Source: Adiantum capillus-veneris
Taxonomy: Eukaryota; Streptophyta; Polypodiopsida; Polypodiales; Pteridaceae
Direction: 5' to 3'
Assembly: GCA_014529385.2 (NCBI GenBank)
Contig: CM043962.1
Coordinates: 125,530,470-125,594,469 of the forward strand
DNA length: 64,000 bases
Position numbers and translations under genes: made by a program. How positions within the stretch are numbered: the first letter of the stretch is position 1; every line of letters begins with the position of its first letter. This document shows positions 32,119 through 42,848 of the stretch, piece by piece. The notes beneath the pieces were generated by a model. The model was not told the DNA's origin, did no database searches, and was given only the letters and a program-made list of their open reading frames with translations.

Positions 32119-33328
32119 ACTAGTGGTGGAGGCGCTCACCAGATCAGTCTCCTTCATAAACCGCACATGGGAACTTCCTAGAGACAGATATGCTCGCATA
32201 GCACTTGAGTCCTCTCAACAATTAGCCATGCAAGGAGATACAACATGCTGGTATGGGGAGATGGCATCATGGTTTCAGGCGCATGGGTTCAGCATAGACA
32301 GGCTGCCACCATTCCAGTACTCATTGGATGCACCATCTCTCACTCTTACACAGCGAGAGATCACCAAGCTCATATGCCAAGACTTGACCCAGCTAGACTC
32401 CAGGAGGATATGGATATAGCCAGCACAGGAATTGGGCACGAAGACGGCTTTCTATAGAGACCACCTTCTCCAACTTACGGAGGATGGTTTTGTGACAAGA
32501 CCCAGATAAATGGACACCCACTTGTCTCATGGGATACGATGTGCTATTGGTCAGTTACACACATCTTCTCACCAGCTGCGGATTGAGACTGGGAGATACA
32601 GCGGAGTACCAGCAGAGGCCAGGACATGCCCCTTGTGTGACATGGAGCCTGAGACAGAGCTGCATTATACATGCTGCTGCCCCGTCTACTACGAGATACG
32701 AGGCCGCTTCCATTGCTTGTTCAGAGAGGGTTTTGGACCACTCTCAAGAGTCATGGGATATGAGGATCAGAGATGCCTGGGTTTGTTCTTGCTCGAGTTG
32801 CGCAGACACAGAGATAGCCTGATGAGTGGCGAGGCTAGCCAGTCTCAAAGATGGATCACAGACTTCTTCAGAGCAGACACGGGACAGCTGCAAGAGCCAC
32901 TCCCACAGCAGAGCTCCCCCTCGTCTCACACCAGAGGCACACTGATCGGCCGAGCGACTGAACTGGGGAAATCCAGGCGCCCACGACTGCGGAGGACTAC
33001 ACAACATCCACGGAGGCTACGTCAGAAGATTCGGAGCACTCCAGCCAGGCATGCACGACGCCCGGTCAGACTACTAACCATGGAGGAGATTGATGAGATC
33101 CGCCAACGACCGATGCTAGATCTCTTGTGATTCAGCTATCCCAGCAAGCCGCCCAATTTTGCTTAGTTCACATCGACCAGTCTAGGATCCCATAGTATAT
33201 ATCTTTGTTTTGTACTGTTGTTATTTTGTTACTCTGACTTTGTATCAGATCCACCACCTTGTAACTTTCTGGTCTCATAGGTCACTATGGCCTTTTGAAG
33301 ACGTTAATATAACATTTCATTTCATTTC

Positions 33329-33433
<105 letters not shown>

Positions 33434-33934
33434 TTATGGTTGGAATTGATGATCTTGCTTTTGATATATGCGGGTTATGCTCGTGAAAACTTTCAACAAG
33501 GAGAAGCCATGCATTGTGTGCAATAAAGAGCCACTTAAAGTGGTGGGGAGCTTGAAGTACCTTGGCCTTGAGTTGTGGAGAACACATATGCTTACACTTA
33601 CCTTGGAGTGGTTTTTAGTGGACCTGCATTCTCACTCAGAAGAGCAGCAGAGACCAGACTGACTAGAGCCCACGCAACATTGGGTAGTTTAGAGAAGATG
33701 TGCTCGCAGGTTCAATTTCAGGAGCCCCGGACGAAGCTCTGGCTCTTTGACATGTTGGTGGCTTCAGCATTGCTCTATGGAGCTGAGATATGGGGACCTT
33801 CATTGGATCACCACAGGAGGCCGGGTCTCACAGATGGATGGGGGAACATGGAGAAACCTCTCGTCTCTATGATCTCATGGCTCATTAGAGCCAAGGCATC
33901 AGTACCACGCGCCATTATCCGAGCAGAGCTAGCA

Positions 33935-33947
33935 CCCCCCCCCCCCC
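33935..33947 (+). repeat. C13 run at the same LINE frame break, copy 2
   Basis: Same position in the LINE as 32092-32118, but 14 bases shorter. The reading frame is again broken here. Confidence 0.9.
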
Positions 33948-35157
33948 ACTAGTGGTGGAGGCGCTCACCAGATCAGTCTCCTTCATAAATCGCACATGGG
34001 AACTTCCTAGAGACAGATATGCTCGCATAGCACTTGAGTCCTCTCAACAATTAGCCATGCAAGGAGATACAACATGCTGGTATGGGGAGATGGCATCATG
34101 GTTTCAGGCGCATGGGTTCAGCATAGACAGGCTGCCACCATTCCAGTACTCATTGGATGCACCATCTCTCACTCTTACACAGCGAGAGATCACCAAGCTC
34201 ATATGCCAAGACTTGACCCAGCTAGACTCCAGGAGGATATGGATATAGCCAGCACAGGAATTGGGCACGAAGACGGCTTTCTATAGAGACCACCTTCTCC
34301 AACTTACGGAGGATGGTTTTGTGACAAGACCCAGATAAATGGACACCCACTTGTCTCATGGGATACGATGTGCTATTGGTCAGTTACACACATCTTCTCA
34401 CCAGCTGCGGATTGAGACTGGGAGATACAGCGGAGTACCAGCAGAGGCCAGGACATGCCCCTTGTGTGACATGGAGCCTGAGACAGAGCTGCATTATACA
34501 TGCTGCTGCCCCGTCTACTACGAGATACAAGGCCGCTTCCATTGCTTGTTCAGAGAGGGTTTTGGACCACTCTCAAGAGTCATGGGATATGAGGATCAGA
34601 GATGCCTGGGTTTATTCTTGCTCTAGCTGCGCAGACACAGAGATAGCCTGATGAGTGGCGAGGCTAGCCAGTCTCAAAGACGGATCACAGACTTCTTCAG
34701 AGCAGACACGGGACAGCCGCAAGAGCCACTCCCACAGCAGAGCTCCCCCTCGTCTCACACCAGAGGCACACTGATCGACCGAGCGAATGAACTGGGGAAA
34801 TCCAGGCGCCCACGACTGCGGAGGACTACGCAGCATCGACGGAGGCTACGTCAGAAGATTCGGAGCACTCCAGCCAGGCATGCACGACGCCCGGTCAGAC
34901 TACTAACCATGGAGGAGATTGATGAGATCCGCCAACGACCGATGCTAGATCTCTTGTGATTCAGCTATCCCAGCAAGCCGCCCAATTTTGCTTAGTTCAC
35001 ATCGACCAGTCTAGGATCTCATAGTATATATCTTTGTTTTGTACTGTTGTTATTTTGTTACTCTGACTTTGTATCAGATCCACCACCTTGTAACTTTCTG
35101 GTCTCATAGGTCACTATGGCCTTTTGAAGACGTTAATATAACATTTCATTTCATTTC

Positions 35158-35159
<2 letters not shown>

Positions 35160-35198
<39 letters not shown>
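35160..35198 (+). repeat. (TC)n tail of LINE-A, copy 2
   Basis: About 39 bp of TC after the same TTTCATTTCATTTC end. Confidence 0.95.
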
Positions 35199-35200
<2 letters not shown>

Positions 35201-36355
35201 GTTATGCTTGGAATTGATGATCTTGCTTTTGATATATGCGGGTTATGCTCGTGAAAACTTTCAACAAGGAGAAGCCATGCATTGTGTGCAATAAAGAGCC
35301 ACTTAAAGTGGTGGGGAGCTTTAAGTACCTTGGCCTTGAGTTGTTGGTCAATCATAATCGGAAAGATTGCGCTATGCGATGCTTGGAGAGAGCCCAATAT
35401 GCATTTGAGAACATGTGCAATGCACGCGAGACTAAATGTTCGGTTCCCTAGAAATATCTCTTTGACACCTTGGTGGCACCGTTGCTTCTTTATGGAGTCG
35501 AAGTATGGGTTGGTAGCATCTCTAAGTCTATTTAGAAAGAGTTTGAGAATGTCCAAAAGCATTTTCTTAAAAAGTTTCTCCAATTCCAGACACAAACACC
35601 ATATAGGCTCTTACTTAGTGACTTTTAGATCACTTCTTGAGCTTATGAGTATGGAAAGAGTTGTGATTATGATATTGCAAAACCCTTTACGTCGACTTCC
35701 AAGAAAAAATGTACAAAAGATGCACAAAAGCAAAATCTTAAGTTCAAAATGGATGTAAGACATCGAGAAGTGGTTTGGGAGATGGGATGCATCCACTTGC
35801 TTCATGATGCCCCGATGGATTCCGTATGGATGAGGCTTTTTTTAATAAAAACAACGCCAATGTATCATGGTTTGGGAGGATTCCAGACGTTTACGCTTCA
35901 TACATTGTATCACATAAGTTGCCTCAAATTACAAAACCATCTTATTCTCTATGAACGAGGGAACCCCACCCATTGTTAACGCTCAAGCCCATCCCTTGCA
36001 TTGAATCAACTCTGTTGCCTTCGTCTTGCTCAACTCTCTTTCCCTACGATTCAAGTTTGGGTGTTGGGGCACCAGTGAGGAGTTGCATTGACTATGCACT
36101 TTATGGCCCTAGCAACTTTGCAAGTGTGGAGTACTACAAATTAAGTGCTCAACTTCTGATCACAATAGAGCTTGCTTTCAGCCATGAGCTTTCACTATAC
36201 ACATTTTGTTTTCCAACCACAATGTGGACTCTCAATTGAGACACTCATTTCCACAATCCTAGAGCATTGAGAGTCACTTATTAGCTAGCCACATGCCACA
36301 TTATATGTTTCCTTCTGTCTCGTAGGTCATATTTGACCTTCGAGGACGATAATGG

Positions 36356-36401
<46 letters not shown>
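35199..36401 (+). mobile_element. LINE-B, 3' part
   Basis: A different LINE family. From 35236 it reads VKTFNKEKPCIVCNKEPLKV, then YLGLELLV, then DTLVAPLLLYGVEVW over two frames, which is the connection/thumb region distal to a LINE RT. After about 35760 the similarity fades. The 3' end near 36320 (GTAGGTCATATTTGACCTTCGAGGACG) resembles the LINE-A 3' tail and runs into (TC)n at 36358-36401. Stops at 35449 and later make it a relic. Confidence 0.75.
36358..36401 (+). repeat. (TC)n tail of LINE-B
   Basis: TC run following the LINE-B 3' end, then short C runs. Confidence 0.95.
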
Positions 36402-36403
<2 letters not shown>

Positions 36404-36940
36404 CCCCCTCCCCCCCCTAATTCACTTTGGTGAACCTACTCTAAATCATTCAACAATAGATTTAGCTTGTTATTGAATTTTTGGATCTTGTCCCTGATTT
36501 TGTTTGTTTTTCCACACAAAAGGGATAGACTAGTGAGCTCTACAACTTGGTTGGGCATGGAGGCAGCCATACACATGGAAATTATTGCACAAAAGCTTTC
36601 TAGGTAGGTGCCACCTCTGAGGGCTCACTCAACGGCATCTAGTCAATGACCATGAATGTTGAGATAGCTCATTTATAAGTGATTGTAGTTAAATAAAGTC
36701 CTTGTCCACGATCCCCGACCTACTGTAGGCATTGTTGCGCGAGCTCCACCCACCTTAATGTTTTTCTTCCTCTCTCTCACCCTGTGGGTGAGAGTTCTCA
36801 AAGCACATGCACCATGTGTGATGTATGTTTATCCCCAAAAAGCAGTTGCACGCACCTTGAAAATGAGGAAGGTAGTTATTTGAATGAGTACTATGGCCTC
36901 TACCTTCATTGTGGGACACATTTGTGGCTGCTATTTCCAT
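36402..36940. other. Spacer, no gene seen
   Basis: No recognisable coding or structural signal. Confidence 0.4.
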
Positions 36941-36949
36941 TTTCACTCT

Positions 36950-37860
36950 ATTTGGTGGCACTTAAATATTGAGGATTAAGTTGAAGCCCTTGGGAGATTT
37001 GATGCAAGTTCAATGATCAAGGCAAGTAGAGTGCAAGCCTTACTACTGTCTTAGGTGGAAGCTCTATGAGACCAGCAAGCCTTGCAATATCATAGTAAAT
37101 CTCAAGACAATAAATATTTTGAATGCATTCCTTGTAAAAAGAAAGGTCACAACGCTAGACGTTGCTAGAATTTGAAAGAGCAAAGAAGAATGGGAAGGAA
37201 AAAGAGATCATTTGGCATGGTCTCATCGCGGTGGATATGTTTCTGGATTTGGCTTGGTGGGAAAGGGTTGTGCCGTGGCAGAGCTCTCTCCTTGGTGGCA
37301 ACCCCAAGCAAATCTAAGTCTCTTTTGTGCTGAGGTAGTATGCGTTCAGGGTGGCTCCCTCTGTCAACCGATGTAACAGTTTCTATGTGCATTATCACTT
37401 GGCTACTGGTTGATGCCATGGCTCGAGAGGACCATGGCTTACTATGTAACTTTTTTTCGTTTTCGTAATGTATACATATACACTCACTATTGTGAGTTTG
37501 GGGGTGTTGTGTGTTGGTGGGGGGGCGGGATTTGAAAGAGCAAAGAGGAAAGATAAGCATGATGATGGGAAGAAAGAGGTTACAAGCAAATCCAAAGTTG
37601 AAGAAGTCAATGCAGTCAAGAGTGGTGATGGTGATGTTTTGCTTACCTCTTTGCCTCCATATCTTTTGACTTGCAAATAGGGCTTAGCCTATTTACTCAA
37701 ACTTAGATCTTGGACTCCAATGCATCATTTCATGTGACCCCACGTTGCTACGAGTGGTTCTAAACTTACAACACCGGAAAGGATGAGGGCATTAATCTCG
37801 CATGTGACAATGCATGAAGTAGGTAGTACCACCGTCTTCATTAGATGGAATCTGGGCTAA
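36950..37860 (+). pseudogene. copia gag-protease fragment, plus strand
   Basis: A zinc knuckle (CIPCKKKGHNARRC, CX2CX4HX4C) is encoded at about 37128-37169. The protease start LDSNASFHVTPR lies near 37710-37745, with the active-site D-S-G replaced by D-S-N. It continues (TYNTGKDEGINLACDNA, then TVFIRWNLG) through stops to 37857. The intervening 37170-37600 is unrelated or scrambled. This is a remnant of a copia element distinct from that at 5.4 kb. The sequence beyond 37857 is shared with 50970-51258. Confidence 0.75.
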
Positions 37861-38115
37861 GAGAAAGAGAAAAGAAAATGGAAAACTTTTCCTTCATTGA
37901 TTTGTTTAAAGAGAAAAGGGGAACAAGAGGGGGGTAGTCTCGCGTGGTAGGGCAGGACAAGGCTTGGACATCGACATCGACGCATGGAAGGGGTGGGTAG
38001 CCAGAGCCCTAGTTTTTTGTTTTCGTTGGCGAGAAGATTTTTTTGGGGGAAATGATCAAGATACCCCTCTAATTTGTGGAACCCCTAAGATTTCAAAAAT
38101 TCTCAAAATACCCAT
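37819..38115 (+). repeat. Direct repeat, copy 1 (pair with 50940-51258)
   Basis: It begins inside the copia protease sequence (GAGGTAGTACCAC...TTCATTAGATGG in both copies) and continues through GGGCTAAGAGAAAGAGAAAAG, GGACATCGACATCG and AACCCCTAAGATTTCAAAAA to ATGTATCTA. The other copy lies 13 kb downstream in the same orientation. Its retained protease edge implies that both derive from one rearranged copia variant. Confidence 0.85.
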
Positions 38116-38159
38116 GTATCTATTTTGGTTGGATTATTACAGATTTTCTTAGCTTTATT

Positions 38160-39117
38160 CCTTTTAACAGGTGAGAGAATCTCTCAACGTATGCCCACTA
38201 GCTCACTCTACGTGTAACTGTATTCGCTCTAGTGGTAAGCGAGATTTGTATCCATGCTAGAGCATGTATGCAAATCCCACAAACATATTTCTATGGTGTG
38301 CATAGCTCCACAATGCATCATGCTAGTGTCAATCATCACACGATTGACAATTCTTACTGCAAATGCTCCCACTGTAGCTGTCAGGTTGGGCCTCGACATT
38401 AGTAGGTTGTATATGAGACGTCTGAACGGTGAAAAAATCTATGTAAACTTGGTTGTGATAGCTTCCTCAACATCTGCATGCATTGGATCATCAAGACTAT
38501 TCATCACATATGGATGTGTCATGACTAACATTGAGATGGCTACGTCCCTCTCATCCTTATGTGGAACTATGCGTCTTGGCATCCACTCATGAGCCTCTAG
38601 CATGAGCTTATCAAAGAACTCCATGTTCGTCATCTCTACGTGTGTTTCTAGGGAGCACACCTGCTCTACCTCTGTCTGCATAGACTTCGATGACATCTCG
38701 GGTCTCTCACTAGAGCACTGCCGCTCTACCTCAATCTATCGAGTCTTTTGGGATATCCTTCATGACTAAAAGCTCTATCTCGTGATCATGGTGGAGATCA
38801 CTTGTGAAGGAGACACGTTTCGTCTCTCGCTCAATGCATACCAATAATAAAATCAAGACTATGCTGTCTCATTTTTCAGACACATGCATAGAGTAGACCA
38901 AGCCACTTTGGGCTCCCTTGGCAATCACTAGTGATCTACAATGCATCTAAAAAGACAACTCTTTAAGTAATATTTGACATCCACAATCTGCTAACTGTCT
39001 CACTATGAGATTAAACTCTATCCTCACCTGAGGAATATAGGGCACATGTTGAAGCGTATAGGATGCACCACTAGGTAATGACAAGCAAACATCTCCTGGA
39101 CATGTAGTGTTAAACGC
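38160..39117 (-). pseudogene. Antisense copia element, protease to pre-integrase part
   Basis: On the minus strand, starting at 39117, it reads TTCPGDVCLSLPSGASYT, LQHVPYIPQVR, RQLADCGCQILLKELSF, then RSLVIAKGAQSGLVYSMHV, the protease end and pre-integrase region of copia. Downstream sequence is scrambled. It is the continuation of the antisense copia protease that ends at 47827, split by the Tat-type element. Confidence 0.8.
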
Positions 39118-40252
39118 TATCAGGAGTTTTTTGGAGCAAGGGATTGCGCATATGTACATACACATGCATGGTGCATCAAATAAAGAATTGCCCATTTTTC
39201 AGAGCCAGGTGGTTACGTGGGGCCCACATGTGTACAGGTAGGACAGGGTATACATAGTGCATCGATTTTCACTATTACCAGTACCAGTGTGTTTTTTCTA
39301 CAATAAGGAGGAGTTGGTAGCGCCTAAAACTTCTCGAGGAAGCTATCCGCGGGCCGACGACATGAGGTAAGCAGGTGCGTCAGATGGCATCTAGTGGTGT
39401 CAGGAGGGCGAACGGGGTCAATATTTGCACGCGGATGAGGACGGACACAACGTGGGTGTTTTCTTGTGAGAGTTATGCAGAAAGTTCATCATTAGGACCA
39501 CTTTTTGGGGCCACTTCACGTGGTTGCGAGACGCATTATGGAAAAGAAATGAGTGCCAAGTGTGCGGATGATGCAAAAAGGTGACAACTATGCACTGCGA
39601 GATCAGTTTTTGGCCTGTTCGGGTTCGTTTGAGGTCATCTAAAAGGCCAAGGGTGCCCAAATAATAAAGCTAAGTGTGGGAATTGAAAAAAGAGAGAGAA
39701 GACCAGAAAAAACGTGGAGAAGAGAGGAGGAACAGCCGCAAGTGTGTTTTTGATGTTTTTGGAGTATTTTTTGGCCCTAAACTGCTCATCCGAGGTCGGA
39801 TTTGAGCCCTTTGACATTGTAGACTGGGGTTTTTGGGCGTTTCGGACGCAATGGCGCTGCCCATTTTGCCAAATTCGTCACAAATTTTCTACTGTTTTTC
39901 GGTGTAATCTTCTCCGGTGAGTGAAGCCTCTGCTTAACTTTGTGGTTGTATCTGGTGTATTTCCTCAATACTGTGTAAACTATTTGCCCCATTGGTGTTG
40001 GGCTGAGATTCATTGAGTCTAAACAATAGCAATTTGCCTCCTTTGAGCTGAATTGAGAGTGTGTGTGTGAGTGTTGAGTGGGCAAGTGGAAAATCTCTCT
40101 CTTCTCACTCCGTCTGTGTGTTTCCTGTCTCGGCCAGGCTAGTTGTGTAAGCCGAGTGGTGCCCCATAGTGTGTGTGTGTGTGTGTGTATCTTCCCAAGA
40201 GTGTGTGTCGGGTCGTTATAGTGGCGCTGTGTGTGTTTTCATCCCGTTCACA
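39118..40252 (+). mobile_element. 5' LTR of Tat-type element
   Basis: 1135 bp. Begins TATCAGGAG (canonical TG of the 3' copy mutated to TA) and ends GTTCACA. Contains (TG)n near 40170-40188. Confidence 0.92.
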
Positions 40253-40258
40253 TTCTTT

Positions 40259-40275
40259 TGGTGCCCCCACGGAGG
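40259..40275 (+). other. Primer binding site of Tat-type element
   Basis: TGGTGCCCCCACGGAGG, 6 bp after the LTR end. Shared in near-identical form with 7694-7710 and, on the minus strand, 1307-1324. Confidence 0.7.
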
Positions 40276-40330
40276 ATCTTCTTCGAGTACCTTCTGCTTC
40301 GAGCTTCAAGCGTCGAGATTCAGGATTATA

Positions 40331-40386
40331 GGTTGCAGGTTACAGGTTACAGGTTACAGGTTACAGGGACAGGTACAGGTACAGGT
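40331..40386 (+). repeat. GGTTACA tandem array in the leader
   Basis: Five consecutive 7-mers (one GGTTGCA, four GGTTACA) at 40331-40365, followed by shortened GGTACA units to 40386. Located 70 bp after the primer site, where retroelement RNAs carry packaging/dimerisation signals. Confidence 0.85.
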
Positions 40387-40955
40387 GATTTACACAGGTA
40401 CATGTAGCTGGAGTACAGTGATATACTAGCATTGATGTTCCTTGCAGCTGTTGTGGATATGCATCACTTGGCGCCTGTTTGAGCGCATTGTCTGCTGGAT
40501 TGTACGTTACTTGTGGAAAGTGCCATTGTACGCATTTGTGGAGCCATATATGGTTTTATTTGGTAGTCCCAGCCATTTCTGAGACTTGGTCTGGAAGATA
40601 GTCATTTCTGAGACTTGACTATACGCGATTTGCATTAGCCTTCGTGTGAGGGTCGATAGCGTGAGGTTTTATTGAGCTGGGGGATTCTCAAATGTGGAGA
40701 TCCTTTTGGTGATACAGGTAGCTGGAACACCCTTTTCGTGACCTCACCATAGGCTATGTACTAGTGAGTCCTATTTGATGCTCGGGTTCTATTGTTGACA
40801 GTTTATGCATATATATACAGTTTATATTTTGGGTTCCTACTGCTCTATTTCTGGGGAAACTCTGCCAAAAGTTTTCCAAGTTATGATGGCTGGTTTTTTG
40901 GTCTTTTGAGCCATTTAGTTTTGGCAAAATCAGAGGTTAAGTTAGGCGTGCCTTC

Positions 40956-41198
40956 TTGGGAGCTTCATGGTTGGCTTTAATGGATGATCAAAATGGCCCT
41001 CAATTCACTCCATTTCATTTAACTCAAAGAATCCAGATAAATGTTCATGTGTCCAGGAAGATTTTTTTCCAGCAGCACATAATATTTATGTTCGGGCCAC
41101 GAAGATTAAGGGAGATACTGGAATGTCCTTTGCCTGTTGTAATTCCAATGATTAACTATGAGAACTCATTTGATGTGCATGTGTTCGTCCTTATCTAA
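40956..41198 (+). CDS. Leader ORF of the Tat-type element, SFDV-type domain (80 aa)
   Basis: An 80-codon ORF from ATG at 40956 to TAA. Its second half (RIQINVHVSRKIFFQQHIIF, MFGPRRLREIL, SFDVHVFVLI) matches the minus-strand frame at 1015-1293 and its duplicate at 785-1000. Conservation across separate elements, always between primer site and gag, argues for a real protein or a translated leader domain. It has no zinc finger, membrane segment or catalytic motif that I can name. It ends 102 bp before the gag ATG in a different context. Function unknown. Confidence 0.55.
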   Translation: MGASWLALMDDQNGPQFTPFHLTQRIQINVHVSRKIFFQQHIIFMFGPRRLREILECPLPVVIPMINYENSFDVHVFVLI

Positions 41199-41300
41199 AG
41201 TTGAGCTCTATTGAAGTTTCTGGGGATTGGGTAGTGAAAATTTTTGGGTTCTTGCACGTGTGTTCGAAGGGGTTCTCAAAGCATTGTAACTTGGGTAGCC

Positions 41301-42242
41301 ATGGCTTTCTCTTATCCGGAGTTTCATGGAAGAAGTGATGAAGATGTGGAAGACTTTTTGGAAAAGATGGAGGTTGCATGCATTAGCAACCAGATCCATG
41401 ACCCAGCACAGATGTTACATCTTCTTCAAATTTGTTTGAAGAGTGATGCACGAGTTTGGTCCAAAGCATTTGAAGAGGAGTTGCGTGCAACGGATCCACC
41501 CGTAAGATTGAGTTGGGACAATCTAAGGCATGGATTGGAAGTGGAGTTTGTAAAGATAGAAGATCCTGACAAAGTGTGGCAAGAAGTACAGGGTTTAGTG
41601 CAAAAGGAAGGTGAGCCGGTAGATGCGTACATACGAAAGTTTTCATTGGCATGGGAGCGGATGTGCAAGGCCTTAGCACCACAAGTACCTCCACCTGACA
41701 TGATGAAGAAGGACAGGTTCTTGGCTGGTCTTTGGGAGAATATACGTTGGAGAGTGGAGCTAAAGAAGGCTAGGGCATATGAAGATGCAATAGAGGTAGC
41801 AAGGAACAAAGAGTGGAAGTTGAGGAAAATGAGCCAGTTAGGGGTGGAGTCTTTGCCCATGAGGTCTGAATTTCAGCCTATGGATTCTTTACAAGGTCGC
41901 ATGCCAGCGGTTCATCATGAACTAGTGGTTTCTGTTACTCCTCAGGTTATGCCAGCAGTGGTCACTACAACAGTGCAAGATGATGGGCTAAGGCAAGACA
42001 TGAGGCAAGTGGTAGATTTAATGAAGAATCTCAGCCTAAACATGCTAGGTCAAGTGGGAAATAATCGAGGTCGAGGGAGGTATGCAAATCAGCTAGGAGG
42101 TGAAGAAAGACCTAGGAATGGTGTTGGACAAAGCAATGGTAGGTTTTGGAGGCAGACGCCCACATGTTACAATTGTGGAGAGTTGGGTCACATCAGCCCG
42201 CAATGTGATAAGTGGCCACCAAGGATGGGGGGAGACATGTAA
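41301..42242 (+). CDS. Gag of Tat-type element (capsid and zinc knuckle)
   Basis: I choose the ATG at 41301 (MAFSYPEFHGRSDEDV...), because the family's capsid starts there and the in-frame ATG at 41244 precedes non-conserved sequence. The capsid region (DFLEKMEVACISNQ, ARVWSKAFEEE, FSLAWERMCKAL, DRFLAGLWENIRW) is followed by a Gln/Pro-rich linker and a zinc knuckle CYNCGELGHISPQC (CX2CX4HX4C) near the end. About 313 residues. Assembles the particle and packages RNA. It ends at TAA 42240-42242; a second in-frame stop follows at 42258-42260, then protease in the same frame. Confidence 0.88.
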   Translation: MAFSYPEFHGRSDEDVEDFLEKMEVACISNQIHDPAQMLHLLQICLKSDARVWSKAFEEELRATDPPVRLSWDNLRHGLEVEFVKIEDPDKVWQEVQGLVQKEGEPVDAYIRKFSLAWERMCKALAPQVPPPDMMKKDRFLAGLWENIRWRVELKKARAYEDAIEVARNKEWKLRKMSQLGVESLPMRSEFQPMDSLQGRMPAVHHELVVSVTPQVMPAVVTTTVQDDGLRQDMRQVVDLMKNLSLNMLGQVGNNRGRGRYANQLGGEERPRNGVGQSNGRFWRQTPTCYNCGELGHISPQCDKWPPRMGGDM

Positions 42243-42260
42243 ATCCATTGCCAAAGATAG

Positions 42261-42848
42261 GTGTTAACTAGGTCAAATGATTATGGCATCGAAATTAAGG
42301 GAGATGAAGGAACCAGTGGATTAACCCAAGAGGAAAAGGGAAAGAAAAAAGTGCTAAGTGTAGTCACCTTGGAGAAGGCATCAAAGCTAGAGGATACATT
42401 AGTGATGCCTATTGGGAAGAGGACCACAGAGGATAAGGAAGGAAGAAGTGCCCCAGGTCCTAGTAAGAAGAAAGGAAAGAGCCATGAAGGCGAGGATGTC
42501 AAGGCCAAGAGGAAAAGGAGAGCTCGTCGAAAGTTTCATGTTTCAAATTTTCCACTAGGGGATGGGCAATTAAGCTATGACTTGAAGGAGGATCTGACGA
42601 GCAGGAAGGCAGATGTTACTTTTGGGCAGCTTATAGAGATGGTGCCTAAGCTAAAGCGACAGTGGAAGAGGATGGTTAACCCAATGGAGAAAGAGCTAGA
42701 GAGAGGTTCAGTAAAGGTGTTGGAAATGGATGAGCTACCAGACATTTGTCCAATAGTAGATGTGTGGCATAAAAGGAAAAATTTGGGACAAGGTTATGTG
42801 GATGGTGGAGCCTAAATATGCGTCATAACACACTCATGCGTTGAGAAG
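42261..42848 (+). CDS. Protease region of Tat-type element, interrupted at the active site
   Basis: An open frame after the gag stops encodes a lysine-rich linker (KKKGKSHEGEDVKAKRKRRA) and the lead-in to an aspartic protease (VWHKRKNLGQGYVDGGA). A TAA at 42813-42815 then falls directly behind the presumed catalytic triad, which reads D-G-G. The rest of the protease (ICVITHSCVEKMGL, later AYPIILGRPWLRAVGA) continues in the same frame into the pol ORF. Either a CAA to TAA mutation or a stop that must be read through. No native ATG is needed, as this region is normally part of a polyprotein. Confidence 0.75.

Larger units (their letters stand above)
29428..33130 (+). pseudogene. LINE-A ORF2: APE endonuclease, reverse transcriptase, zf-RVT-type end
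   Basis: Endonuclease: KVVAWNCNGS at 29428, YSETHQAPG, then after a TAG near 29590 GDFNART (about 29863) and VDHALVSM. RT from about 30800: RTGRAYDHDGL, WNYRTIM, SFVDFRKAFDTVPK, GVKQGCPLSPTLF, catalytic YADD at 31543-31554, then a stop at 31570-31572 followed by GLSVNLGKTKVM and YLGVVFSG in the same frame. The distal part has CPLCDMEPETELHYTC (C-x2-C..H-x4-C, zf-RVT type) at about 32630-32680. Frame changes occur near 30465, at the C runs 30680-30693 and 32092-32118, and near 32420-32510. There is no RNase H domain. Target-primed reverse transcription is the family's function; this copy is defective. Confidence 0.9.
33574..35343 (+). repeat. Tandem duplication, copy 2
   Basis: Near-identical to 31731-33573. 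Length differences come almost entirely from the C run (C13 at 33935-33947 versus C27) and the TC run (35160-35198 versus 33332-33430). A few substitutions are visible, one of which makes a TAG where copy 1 has a Glu codon (CTCTAGCTG, about 34620). After 35343 the LINE-B sequence continues past the point where copy 1 was cut. Confidence 0.9.

Noticed and set aside
40331-40386. Telomere-like repeat
   Set aside because: The unit GGTTACA differs from the plant telomere unit TTTAGGG and the array is short and inside an element leader.
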